Assembly: GCA_951394045.1 (NCBI GenBank)
Contig: OX595989.1
Span: 1,426,001-1,490,000 of the forward strand
From: Nitzschia sp. DOCU1
Taxonomy: Eukaryota > Bacillariophyta > Bacillariophyceae > Bacillariales > Bacillariaceae
Reading direction: 5' to 3'
Length of the DNA stretch: 64,000 nucleotides
Numbering within the stretch: position 1 is the stretch's first letter; each line of letters starts with the position of its first letter. The translations under genes and the position numbers were made by a program. The notes beneath the pieces were generated by a model. It ran no database searches and had not been told where the DNA came from. It saw only the letters and a program-made list of their open reading frames with translations. Shown piece after piece: positions 19,866 through 29,049 of this stretch.

Positions 19866-20085
19866 TTATCGCGAGGGTGAAAAAAGGTTTGAACAGGGTG
19901 GGTGTGATTTTGAAAACAGAGGCCATTATCACCACACATAAAACGGGCGTGCATGCGTCCGTAAGTGAGAGAGTTTGAATGGGAGATGGAGAGAGGATGA
20001 CGAGTGTTTGGTTTAAAAAGAGTAAAAGGTTGCAACCTTGGCGCAAATATTATTGCCACAAAAACAGCAAAGGTGAGGAGCAGTC

Positions 20086-21410
20086 ATGAGGAACGAGGGT
20101 GGCTCCGTGCAGGAGAACGAAGCGGCTGCAGCCAGTGGCGGTGGTGGGGATGAATTTGATTTGGAAAGTTTCTTGGATAGGCTGCCGCCCGATCAGAGAA
20201 GAGAATTGCGCAGGGTGTTAAGTGGTGGTATGGGGAATAGTGGCTCCGGCGGGGCACCTGTGGTAGAAGTCGGCTTGGCAACGGGTGGAGTGGTTAGTAC
20301 AACCTCATCTATAACCGTGGGAGATAGGAGGGAGGAGGCTAAAATATTTACGGAACAGATGAAAAGGGTGTTCAGGCAGGTTAAGTTCATTGATGAACGT
20401 GATCTGCAACACGGCAGGCTATTCTACGAGAAGGTTGTCGAGGCAATGGGAGGTGGGGTGGTTGGTACGGATGAATGGTACAGGAAGAAGGGAGGTCTGA
20501 GAGCAAGGGCTTATGCTAAGATAGTGGATCTGAGAGGAAACGTAACGAATCGACTAAAAGAGGCATTTTTAGGTAAGAGGTTGCAGGGTCGGTGGAGTTG
20601 TATGGTATCGGGTATCGGCTGTTATGACTAACGAGCTGGGTGGTTGAAGCTCATTACCGTGTAAAGGAAGCTGAGGATAGTAACAGCAACGAAGATGAGG
20701 ATAGAGAGGGGGGTGTGGAAATGTTTGTTCCAGGTGATTTGTGGGAGACAAGGAAGAATCCAGGACTGTTCAAGGTTCTGTGCCGACAGTATTTTCCGGC
20801 GGTGAAATTTGGGAGGAAGGGCTCTTATGGTAGAAGAATGGCAAGCGACCTGGTGAGCCAGGTCTTGAACCCGTCGGATGAGGCATTCGTTTATCTTGTT
20901 TTGGAGAATAACTTTGAGTACTGGAAGACATTGGGCAGGGAAATGTAAGTTGGAAATTATGGGATTGTGATTGTTGGAATGAGAGGGTTTGAAGTATCTG
21001 ACTGATGGTGTGCCTGTGTATTGTTGCTGTGTAGGATTGATACGGGAAGGGTACTTCCCATGAATATGAAGGAGCGTATTGTGCAGCCCAAGTATACGCA
21101 TGCCAGGAACAGCAATAACATGAGTTGGAATCGAGCTGGAAAGGTGCGCTATGTGGAGTTTCTGAAAATGGTGATTGAGGATAGGAACAGGGCTGGTGCC
21201 AAAGAGCTGGAGTTGGAAGTTAGGCAAGAGTGGCGAGATGCTAATGGAGGGAGGCGCAGACGAGATAATCTGCAGGGGGGGCAGGAGGAAGAGATATTAT
21301 CAATTCCAATAGTGGATGATGATGGGAATCCAGTAGTCATTGAGGTGACGGGGGGGCCATTGGTTGAAACAGAGGATGAGTTGGAAAGGGCAGGCGTAAT
21401 GGCTGTTTAG
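20086..21410 (+). CDS. Three-exon accessory protein of the inner transposon
   Basis: Exons 20086-20572, 20650-20944 and 21035-21410 join in frame to 385 residues. Both introns are GT-AG (GTAAGAGG...TTGAAG with a TGACTAAC branch-like site; GTAAGTTGG...TGTGTAG with CTGACTGA). The N-terminus is Gly-rich. Residues of about 85-170 and 200-260 are helical and basic (MKRVFRQVKFIDERD; LFKVLCRQYFPAVKFGRKG), with the look of a DNA-binding or scaffold protein. The C-terminal tail is acidic. I do not recognise the family. In En/Spm elements a second protein binds the subterminal repeats; this protein, next to the right array, is a candidate for that role by position only. Confidence 0.78.
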
Positions 21411-21865
21411 AGTAACTGTTAGAAATGTTGAGGAAATTCATTAATGGACTGGGAATTTCTAATTGGGGTAGGGCGTAGTGAGTGACAGAGAGCGTATAAA
21501 GAGGGAATGGTATTTGATTGGTGTGAACCCATTTGGAACTGGTAAGGGGATGGGGTAATGGTAGTGGGGGGCGGTAGTATGGGAGTAGAGTGCCATTGAA
21601 AATGAAAAGTGCTGTGAGAAATGGTAAGGTAGTTCATAAGTGGTATTATGGATTAGGGAGGGTTAAGGGTTGCCCAATGGAAGGACGGTATAAGAATGGT
21701 TGTTGCCATTTTTGAATGATGTGCAAAATAGTGAATGGTGTGGCGGTTAGATAGGGGGGTGGGCCATAGCTGCTGGTTAAGGGGTTAAGTATGATTTGGG
21801 GGGATAATAATGGGTTCGGAGACCTCCCCACGGTGATGCCTATTTTTGGGGGTCCCGGACATAGA

Positions 21866-21898
21866 TATGGGTACCCCCATATTTTCCCTTTCCTGATG
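21866..21898 (-). repeat. Right 33-bp terminal inverted repeat of the inner transposon
   Basis: Reverse complement of 6645-6677 without mismatch. It is followed by TT (21899-21900), the second copy of the target duplication, and then by the continuation of the interrupted ORF1. Confidence 0.95.
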
Positions 21899-21900
21899 TT

Positions 21901-22791
21901 AAGGTACGTCAGAAGGAGGTGGAGCTGCAGCGAGTTGAGTCCCTCAAGCGCAAGGCCATCGAGGTCAAAGAGGCAGAGGGCGAGGTCAAGAAACAAGTGC
22001 ACGCCCATCGTGCCAAATGCATGAAGGCGATTGCTCGTAATCGTGCTTTCCTCAAAGGTGAGGAGCACCGTCGCAACATTGGAACTTCGAAGGAACGGAT
22101 AAATCAAGCTTTGGCGTTCCAAAATGCAGCTGCTGTCGCTGCTAGTCAAGGCGGTACCTTTCCAAGTGTCGGGGGTGGTCCCGATTCCTTGGCGAACTAT
22201 CCTCCGGTCTGGGTCCAACAGACCCTCACCCAGATGCCTTCGTCCGCATCGTCCACGAGTACTCGTCCTCCTACCGCACCTGTCCCGCAGATGAACAACA
22301 GGCAACAACCAGCATCGTCTGCTCAGGTCGTGGCGTCCCCACCTATTCGAGTTCCCGGTGGATATGTTCGTACCCGGGATACTATTACGGGTATGGATGT
22401 CTACATCCACGAGGGAACAGGTAAGGTGGTGCATAGTGTTCTTGAGTGCTACAAGGAGCCTCCACCCCAACAAACGCAGTCGTCCATGCATCCACCTGAA
22501 ACGCCCACGCAAATCGCTTCGGTTTCACCTGAAACGGTGCTTTCGACGGCAGCAGGGCCCCCGCAGCGTCCAAGAAAGATTAGAAAGCTGAATCATAGCA
22601 ATCGGCGCAATCCGATTGACCTCTGCTGCAGCGACTCTGGAATTTCTTCGGGTGAAGAAGAATCGCCGGAGATTGTGTATGGCAAGTCTGAAGCGCAGCA
22701 GCACGACAAGCAACTTCTGCTAGGCCAAGACCCCGAGGACAAAGATGATGAACGCGGTGAGGAATCCGACTCTGAAAAGACTGAATGGTAG
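21901..22791 (+). pseudogene. Coiled-coil ORF1 of the outer transposon, 3' part (split gene)
   Basis: After removal of the inner element and one TT, GAG CTT reads directly into AAG GTA CGT CAG at 21901. The heptad pattern continues without a break (KEVELQRVESLKRK, EGEVKKQVHAHRAK) and ends at the stop at 22791. The complete protein would have 523 residues. The C-terminal half is Pro/Ser/Gln-rich with an acidic tail (DPEDKDDERGEESDSEKTEW). Stops and frameshifts are absent, so the gene was intact when the inner element arrived. Confidence 0.85.
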
Positions 22792-23110
22792 GAGAGGAGC
22801 ACTACGACATGTTAGCTTTGAGAAACTTCAATGTTAGCTTTGAGAAACTTCGGCTTGGGTGGATTTTCCACGCAAGTCGGCTCAAAACTAGCATATTAAT
22901 AACTACAGAATAACAATATTAGTACTACACTTTCAGGTTTCTTGATGCTAGCGTATTATATGACTATGACTATTAGTTACGATCGACAATGTGGTAGAAT
23001 CAACTTTTGCCAATGCTTACGACAATGGTGAAGCATAGTGATTACTATGTAATAACATTATGAAAGCATTGTATCGTAGACTATATATTGTTACCCAGCA
23101 GGCTATTGTA
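22792..23110. other. Spacer between the two convergent genes of the outer transposon
   Basis: AT-rich, about 320 bp, with a short tandem duplication (GTTAGCTTTGAGAAACTTC twice, near 22811 and 22832). No coding potential is visible. It probably contains both 3' ends. Confidence 0.6.
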
Positions 23111-24229
23111 CTAATACCCGCAGTGAATGGCGCAGTCGATCACCGTTTTGGCGGTGATTGTAGAGACGATCTCTTGCACCTGGTTCGGCACCGAAATCGT
23201 CGCCGCGTTCACGATTCCGTTGCTAAAGTACCGATTCTGGCGCAAGCGGCGGGCCAGAATGTGAAAAACTAGCTCAATGGGGTTTAGTTCCGGTGCCCTG
23301 GTGGGCAAGGGAACTACCACAACCCTCCGAACCTCCCACAAAAGGTCGGCAACGATGGCAGCTTCGGCGCCTGAGTGAATTGCCGCATTGTCTAGAATAA
23401 GAACATCGTAGGGCTGGAACCAGCCGATTTCCAGCAAGTACTCGATGTAGGCTGTGAAATTAGCGGCAGTACCGTTTTCTTCACCAATGCTGTAGTGCAT
23501 TGGTGGTCCCACCTGATTGCATCGTATGATCGCAATCATATTGTAGGCCCTTCGAAAGTTTCCCGACACCAGAATGCACCGAACCGCCCCTGTGATAGGG
23601 TCGGCACGAACCCTATTGTTGTAACAATCTTTGTTCACGATATGTTTCTCGTCGATGAAATGAAACTTGTCGTGTCGGGGCAACGAAGTCGTCCGCATGA
23701 ACTCGTGATATGCCTGAATATTGGAAGGCTTCCACTTATCCAGTGGAACCATGGACGACTTCCTCAGACTTCCCTTGTGTTGGAACCGCTTTTTAAAGAA
23801 GTTGTCGATTGTCGTCGCACAAACAACTGTCCCAGTTGCCAGCTGGAGGCCCCGCTGGTAGTCAGTCAACAATTGCTGGTCGTTCTCACAGCGAAGTGAC
23901 AGGAGGACCAAAGATTCTTCGGGACCAAGTTTAGTGTATTGTTGTCTTATTGCCCTTAACTCGTCTTGGTACTCGGTAGGCTCCCTGACATAGCCCATAG
24001 CCAAATACTCCTGAACAACATTGTAAGCAAACCTGACTCCTACCCGACAATCCGCCGCCACCTCCCGTATGTGGAGCGCCCCAAAGCTGCGTCCATCTTG
24101 TTCAATTTCTTCGTCCATGGCAAGGTCGGCCTTTTGGCGATCCAAAAAGGCCTCGATGACTGCCATTCGTTTGTCAATCCCGTACCGACTACCTCGATGG
24201 TAGTACCCTCCGTGGTCGTTGATGTCCAT
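23111..24229 (-). CDS. Tc1/mariner-IS630-type DDE transposase of the outer transposon
   Basis: A 372-residue protein starting at ATG 24229, just inside the right terminal repeat. The N-terminal 90 residues look helix-turn-helix-like (ALHIREVAADCRVGVRFAYN). The catalytic domain shows D193 in KFHFIDEKH, D280 in DVLILDNAAIHSG and E319 in PTRAPELNPIE, the last two separated by 38 residues, with the typical VPLPTRAPELNPIE signature of the IS630/Tc1 group. It is intact, without introns. The right terminal repeat would supply its promoter. Confidence 0.92.
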   Translation of the reverse strand: MDINDHGGYYHRGSRYGIDKRMAVIEAFLDRQKADLAMDEEIEQDGRSFGALHIREVAADCRVGVRFAYNVVQEYLAMGYVREPTEYQDELRAIRQQYTKLGPEESLVLLSLRCENDQQLLTDYQRGLQLATGTVVCATTIDNFFKKRFQHKGSLRKSSMVPLDKWKPSNIQAYHEFMRTTSLPRHDKFHFIDEKHIVNKDCYNNRVRADPITGAVRCILVSGNFRRAYNMIAIIRCNQVGPPMHYSIGEENGTAANFTAYIEYLLEIGWFQPYDVLILDNAAIHSGAEAAIVADLLWEVRRVVVVPLPTRAPELNPIELVFHILARRLRQNRYFSNGIVNAATISVPNQVQEIVSTITAKTVIDCAIHCGY

Positions 24230-24265
24230 ATTGTAGTACGATGCAGGTAGATTGGTGATTATTGG

Positions 24266-24484
24266 TCATCGTCGCCAATTTCGTGAGGGGCTAAACGGAA
24301 AACGAAAGCCGACGTTCAGTTTTCTACTATGGTCTACGGGACTTATCTACGCGTTGGACCATGATTTTCCCTCCAATCCGAAGCTCGCCCGGCGATCTGG
24401 CGATCGAAAAGATTTTGGCTTCGGGTCATGTCGGGGGAAAAATAAAAAAAAGTTTTTCCGTTTCCGGAAAGATTGGAACCATAA
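24266..24484 (-). repeat. Right terminal inverted repeat of the outer transposon
   Basis: 219 bp matching the left repeat in inverted orientation with one indel and several substitutions. It ends CCATAA, followed by the TA duplication at 24485-24486. Confidence 0.92.
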
Positions 24485-24486
24485 TA

Positions 24487-25101
24487 GTTGTTCTCTCCCT
24501 TCTCGTCTTTGCTTCCAAGACATCTGGGCTGTAGATGGTACCGGTAGGTGCCGGTAGAGTGAGACAAAGGGTCCCTCGCACGGAACCTCGTGACGGGTAT
24601 TCACGAGTATCACACGGGTGCGCGCGCATGCAAAACACAACAAGCAATGCTTTTGGCCGTTCAATAAAGTTCCGCCGTGCCGCCATAAATGATGTTCTCA
24701 AGCTAAAACCGCGAAGTTTCGCACACTTTCTTTACCCGCACCTCCGTCGTCCTGTGCAGTAAATATCGTACCGCGTAAATACCTGGTTAGGGGGCAGAGG
24801 GCCTGAGTTATTTTCGGCGGAGAGGGCGGCGGTGACCAGTCGAAATCTGGCGAAAACAAGAAACCCTCAGGATCACCCTCACTGAACACTCTTCAAATTA
24901 TCCGAACTGCCTCATTCGCATTGTTAGACGTTCCCAAGTACCAAGAATACTTGTTTCTATCGCCACTCGCCCCTGTTTTAGTTTCAACAAAGCTATCGTG
25001 CCGTAATCACCAATCGGTGCCGAAATTTGTCGAGCGGAGCGTCCAAAAAGTCACAAGGATTCCCGTCTCATTGCAAAGGGGGCTCGCATTTCCCAAACCC
25101 A
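24487..25101. other. Intergenic, promoter region of the DUF6824 gene
   Basis: About 600 bp with no coherent frame. It includes a GC-rich stretch with CGCGCGCATGC near 24622. I see no gene here. Confidence 0.5.
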
Positions 25102-27190
25102 ATGAGCGTAGTAGCAGTCAGAAGTCTGGACATGCAGTCGGCATTCGCTGGGGGAGACAATCTGAAACCTCATGAGATCTATGATGAAACAAAGGAAACC
25201 AATCCGAGCAAACATGATATTTCGACCAAACCAGATATCGTGAATCCTGGATCGCATGATGTTCTTCTGGGGCGTGGTGGAGGTAAGCTGATTTCCCAGT
25301 TCTCATACCGTGTTGTCTTCCTGTTATTAACGTGTCAACACCTTTACAGGTACAAACAACCACTCGGGGAATAAAAACTTCCGGGACTTGGTGAACAGAC
25401 ACAAGATGCGTTATTTCTCGAGCAATAAGATTGATAAACCCAAGGTAGCCCGAGAAGTTGTCGACCTCTGGAAGAAGCTTGATCCTCCGGGCCGATTCCT
25501 ACAGCGGAAAGATGATAACGCAAAGGGACCGGGTTCTGTTCAGGATGACGCTATTATTTGGGTTGAGGTTGACGACCACGAAGCGAGAAAGAAAGCTTCC
25601 CAATGTCTGCGCGAGAAAACAGCCGAAGTGAAACCCCTCCTTACTCAGCTGCGGCAGTATCAAGACCAAATGACTGAACAAGGTGTATCGAGGGTGAAAG
25701 AGCAAATGAAACTCACCAACTTGAAGCCTTCGGCGACTCCTGACTTGATGGGTAGCACTTCCTCGGATTCACCAGCTCCACAAGGAGACAAATCTCTGGC
25801 AAACATGCCAGATCAACCAACAAGCTTCAACCTGAGTTCCCTGCGAAGAGGAAGCATGCCTCCTGCCTTGGGACACTCTATCAGTAATGGCTTCCCGAAC
25901 AGAGCATCCATGGGTGCTGGGAATTTGAGGCTTCATGACCGCCGCATTAGTATGCCTGCGGCAAATCGGATGCAGAGTGCACCTGATGTGGACATGGAAC
26001 GTCTAATGGCACGCCAGCAGCAGGTGTTGAGGGACGCATATACTGTGATTGAACGATCTGGCGATATCGAGGCGGCACATCAAGCAGGAATGCAAATCAT
26101 GCAACAGCAGCAACTCATGGCGCAGAGGCAAGCCATGGCGCAACAACATCACATGGAAATGCGTGCCAATATGTTGCAGAAAGCTCGAAATGAACAGATG
26201 ATGCAAAATACCATGGCCATGATGCACCAGCGGAACCATGGTATGACCGGAATGTCCCATAATAACATGAATGGGCAGGAACAAAGCCTGGCACAACGGC
26301 AAATGTTGCTTGCCCAGCAACATCAGCGATTGGTAGCAGAGCAAGAACGCCTTGTCCGACAGGAACAAATGCTCGTTCGTCGACAGGCGGAAATGGCTCG
26401 TCAGCACCAAATAGTTGATCAACAGGAGATGGCCGCTCAGTTCAGACAACAGGCTCTACCCGTGACAACATTATCAGGGGGTTCAAATCCAGGCGAAGAT
26501 GATTTCGCAGACACTGACGGCGAATTTGAGCCTTTGCCGCTTAATGAGGACTACGAAATTCCGTTGGCGGCGATTCCCGACGCCCAACCATCCGCCGGTG
26601 GCTCGCCGTTTACGTCGAACGAACGCGGCAGGAGGGGACAAGTGGGCACTTTCAAGACCAAGAGGGGGGGATTGAATTTGCCGTCCGACGACTCTAAGCC
26701 GTCGGCATCTGAGAATTCGAACAAGAAACAGGGGACCGACGATGATGTTGAAGGTGATGATCAGGAAAGTGAAGACCCCAAGGCAACGCTCCTTGACTAT
26801 CGGAGAACTCTGGAATCGTACATCACTAATAACCAGAATTCAGCACAGTCTCTGGACATCGATAACGAAGGCGGGGATCACAACAGTGGAATGGTCAACG
26901 GTGTCGTGACATCGGATTGGATTGAAAAGCAGTTGATGAATGACTCAACGGGGGGCCTTTCGTTTTCGACCAAGGAACGGCGGTCACTCCATAGATCAAA
27001 TTCAAAAAAGTCCATAATGAGTTTGGATCGGTCTACAGACCAATTGAGCTTTGCCTTCTCGGATATGGAGCACTCGGAAGAGTTCTCGAAAGGAGAGTCT
27101 AGGAGAAACGCTACCCGTTCCATGTCAATCGTGTCCACTGGCACTGCCATGTCCGAATTGACCGATTTTGACGAACTCGATTGCCTTTGA
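25102..27190 (+). CDS. DUF6824-domain protein with Gln/Met-rich coiled coil
   Basis: Two exons, 25102-25282 and 25350-27190, joined across a 67-bp GT-AG intron (GTAAGCTG...CCTTTACAG), giving 673 residues. The intron splits the conserved block DVLLGRGGGTNNHSGNKNF, which opens the DUF6824 domain, an expanded diatom domain found in presumed regulatory proteins; the rest (VAREVVDLWKKL, PPGRFL) follows. Residues of about 300-450 are Gln/Met-rich with long helices (QQQVLRDAYTVIERSG, QEQMLVRRQAEM). The C-terminus is acidic and Ser-rich with phosphorylation-like motifs. No signal peptide is seen. A transcriptional role is often assumed for this family, but I cannot show DNA binding. Confidence 0.85.
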
Positions 27191-27304
27191 GGTTTCAAAC
27201 AGACGACGTCAGCTTCTTTCTCAAGTTGGAAAGTTGACTCTAAACTGTAATTTCATATTACAAGTCTATGATTTGTAGGTATTGTGGCCTGCCAGTCTTT
27301 TCGC

Positions 27305-28522
27305 TCAAATGAAAGCCAGGGTAATGGCGATGAATACAAAAATCACTGGTTTTAGAGGCCCCGAAACCATTGTGCAGCATGCTAGAGCTGCAACTGCTCG
27401 CGCGACGATTCGGATTGTAGATTGCTGCCCTCTAACTGCGGGCACCGACACCTCCGTACGTTGGGTTTTCTTCCTTTTCTTTTCTTTCTTTGTTGATTTA
27501 GATTTTCTCTTTTGTAATGTGCCATCATCTTCGATTGCACATTCGTCGCCCTCGGATTCTTCGACTGTGCCCCCTGTATTTGCCAAATCTTCATCCTTCT
27601 TGATGATGTCGGCTTCGCTCAAGGTTGAGGGTGATTGCTCCTGTTCGAATTGCCGCGTCGCTTTGCCATCTTCGTCTAAAGAATCCGAGGACAAGACACC
27701 GTCCCTCAACAATTTTGCATGGTCAACTGTAATCACAGAGTCTCCCGATCTCCACTGCACTTTCCATGTTTGACTTCTCCGAGCGAACTCTAGGATTTCG
27801 TCAGCGGATCCAATAGTCCCTCCGATTTCTTGGGGACTTGTCGTCATGTGATGCCGCAGTGCATGTACGAATGCCAGAACAGTCCATCGCGGTGTCCAAG
27901 ATTCTGGATGGTAGTTTGAGGCACTCAAACAAATGTCCTTCTCAGTCTTGAAGCGCCCATTGGGAGTCAAAAATTGGACGCGAGGGGGAGAGAAGGGATA
28001 GTCTTTTGGTAAAATGATCCGTCCGTGATAAATGCCAGACTCGTATATGCTGCCTTTTACACCGCGAACGGAAAAATGCCAGTGACGTAAATTAGTCGCA
28101 AGGGGTCCGAGACAAAGTATCTGAGCGTCGGGGTCTTTTCGGACAGTGTTGGCGGAAACGACAAGACGTTGCTTTTTCCAGTCATAGCAAATCCCCATTC
28201 GAATGGCATCCTTGTATTCTTCACGGATGCGTCGTAAACAGTCGGATTCGGGGGCAGAGATGCCAATTTTTGTCGGTTTCTTTCTCGAAGCCGTTTTGGT
28301 GGATGATTTGGGTTTCTTATTCTTCATTTTGGGTGGCTCGGAAAGTTTGACGCTATCAACTATATCAATATCGTTGTCCAGAGCCGTTTGGTTCTTGGGG
28401 ATGTCTGCACTGGAAGTCGTCGGCGTCGGCATTGCTGAGAAGGCATTTGCTGACAACGAATCCGCCGTTTCTCCAGTGACCAGGACTGCGGCCAGAAATA
28501 AAAATGGAAATAAACCCCTCAT
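27305..28522 (-). CDS. UBE2J/UBC6-like ubiquitin-conjugating enzyme with plastid-type leader
   Basis: A 405-residue E2. The UBC core of about residues 95-240 has RHWHFSVRGVKGSIYESGIY, YPFSPPRVQFLTPNGRF and DICLSASNYHPESW, where the Cys is the active site, and IGSADEILEFA. This is the signature of the ER-associated UBE2J/UBC6 group (HPN replaced by TPNGRF...ICLS). The C-terminus ends in a hydrophobic tail anchor (LKPVIFVFIAITLAFI) after a Lys-rich segment, also as in UBC6. Unusually, the N-terminus is a signal peptide (LFPFLFLAAVLVTG) followed by SANAFSAMP, an ASAFAP-like motif. Together these point to the periplastid compartment, where the ERAD-derived import machinery SELMA uses its own E2. 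The alternative is an ER E2 with a cleaved leader. Confidence 0.86.
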   Translation of the reverse strand: MRGLFPFLFLAAVLVTGETADSLSANAFSAMPTPTTSSADIPKNQTALDNDIDIVDSVKLSEPPKMKNKKPKSSTKTASRKKPTKIGISAPESDCLRRIREEYKDAIRMGICYDWKKQRLVVSANTVRKDPDAQILCLGPLATNLRHWHFSVRGVKGSIYESGIYHGRIILPKDYPFSPPRVQFLTPNGRFKTEKDICLSASNYHPESWTPRWTVLAFVHALRHHMTTSPQEIGGTIGSADEILEFARRSQTWKVQWRSGDSVITVDHAKLLRDGVLSSDSLDEDGKATRQFEQEQSPSTLSEADIIKKDEDLANTGGTVEESEGDECAIEDDGTLQKRKSKSTKKEKKRKKTQRTEVSVPAVRGQQSTIRIVARAVAALACCTMVSGPLKPVIFVFIAITLAFI

Positions 28523-29049
28523 TGCGATTGAAAGTTTTAAAGTATTGTCAAAACTGAGCGTATGGTCAATACTCTTCCGTCAACCTCACAAGAGGTTCGG
28601 CGATGCAAATGTAGAGGTTAGAAATGGCAGGAAGTACAACGACTGGCATGGGATTTTATGGGAGAAAGCGAGCCGTGCGCAACGAAGAATTCTGGCGGGA
28701 AAATCGACATGGAATACCGTATCCACGTGTTTACTTACGGTATACCAAACAGTACCGACCGTTCTATTTCTGGGGACGACCATGCGCTTCCACGTGTTGG
28801 TAAATCAATCGAGTAAGTCGTCTTAACGGCTCGATCAATCGAGCTCGCGAAGAACGCGCGTGCAATTGGAGAGGCGACAACCAAGTATTCCAATTTGCCT
28901 TCTAAAATCTTCGTCTCGAAAGACATCATCTCCATCGTCTCCGTGATGACACCAGAAGGTGTTTCATTCACAATTGCAAACCTACTACTAAGTCTGTACT
29001 TGATCTATCTCTTGTTCCTGTTGGAACTCTTCAGTTCATCCTGGATGCC
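28523..29049. promoter_or_regulatory. Divergent promoter region (E2 and topoisomerase)
   Basis: About 530 bp between divergent starts at 28522 and 29050. Short frames on either strand are not convincing. It must contain both promoters; no individual element is recognised. Confidence 0.45.

Larger units (their letters stand above)
6645..21898. mobile_element. 15.25-kb EnSpm/CACTA-Plavaka-like transposon nested in ORF1
   Basis: Bounded by perfect 33-bp inverted repeats starting CATCAGGAAAGGG and flanked by a 2-bp TT duplication (6643-6644, 21899-21900). EnSpm/CACTA-type elements make 2-3 bp duplications. Contents from left to right: a small Cys-rich ORF region (+), a putative 2OG-Fe(II) dioxygenase (-), a 117-bp-unit array, a 1,597-aa ORF (+), a 132-bp-unit array, a 1,177-aa DDE transposase (-), an inverted 117-bp-unit array, and a three-exon gene (+). 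All large frames are intact and the terminal repeats are identical, so the copy looks young and may still be active. Assignment to a superfamily rests on the transposase motifs and the duplication length; the terminal sequence is not the classic CACTA. Confidence 0.88.
5750..24484. mobile_element. Outer Tc1/mariner-IS630-like transposon, interrupted
   Basis: Defined by inverted repeats of about 218 bp at both ends (5750-5967 and 24266-24484) that begin TTATGGTTCC, and by TA dinucleotides directly outside both ends (5748-5749 and 24485-24486). TA duplication is the hallmark of the Tc1/mariner superfamily. It carries two convergent genes, each starting at or just inside a terminal repeat: a coiled-coil ORF1 on the plus strand and a DDE transposase on the minus strand. 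After subtracting the 15,254-bp inner element and one copy of its TT duplication, the unit is about 3.48 kb. The two ends differ by only a handful of substitutions and one indel, which suggests fairly recent insertion. Confidence 0.92.

Noticed and set aside
5750..24484. A single 18.7-kb giant transposon
   Set aside because: Two independent sets of inverted repeats with different target duplications (TA and TT) and in-frame repair of ORF1 show nesting.
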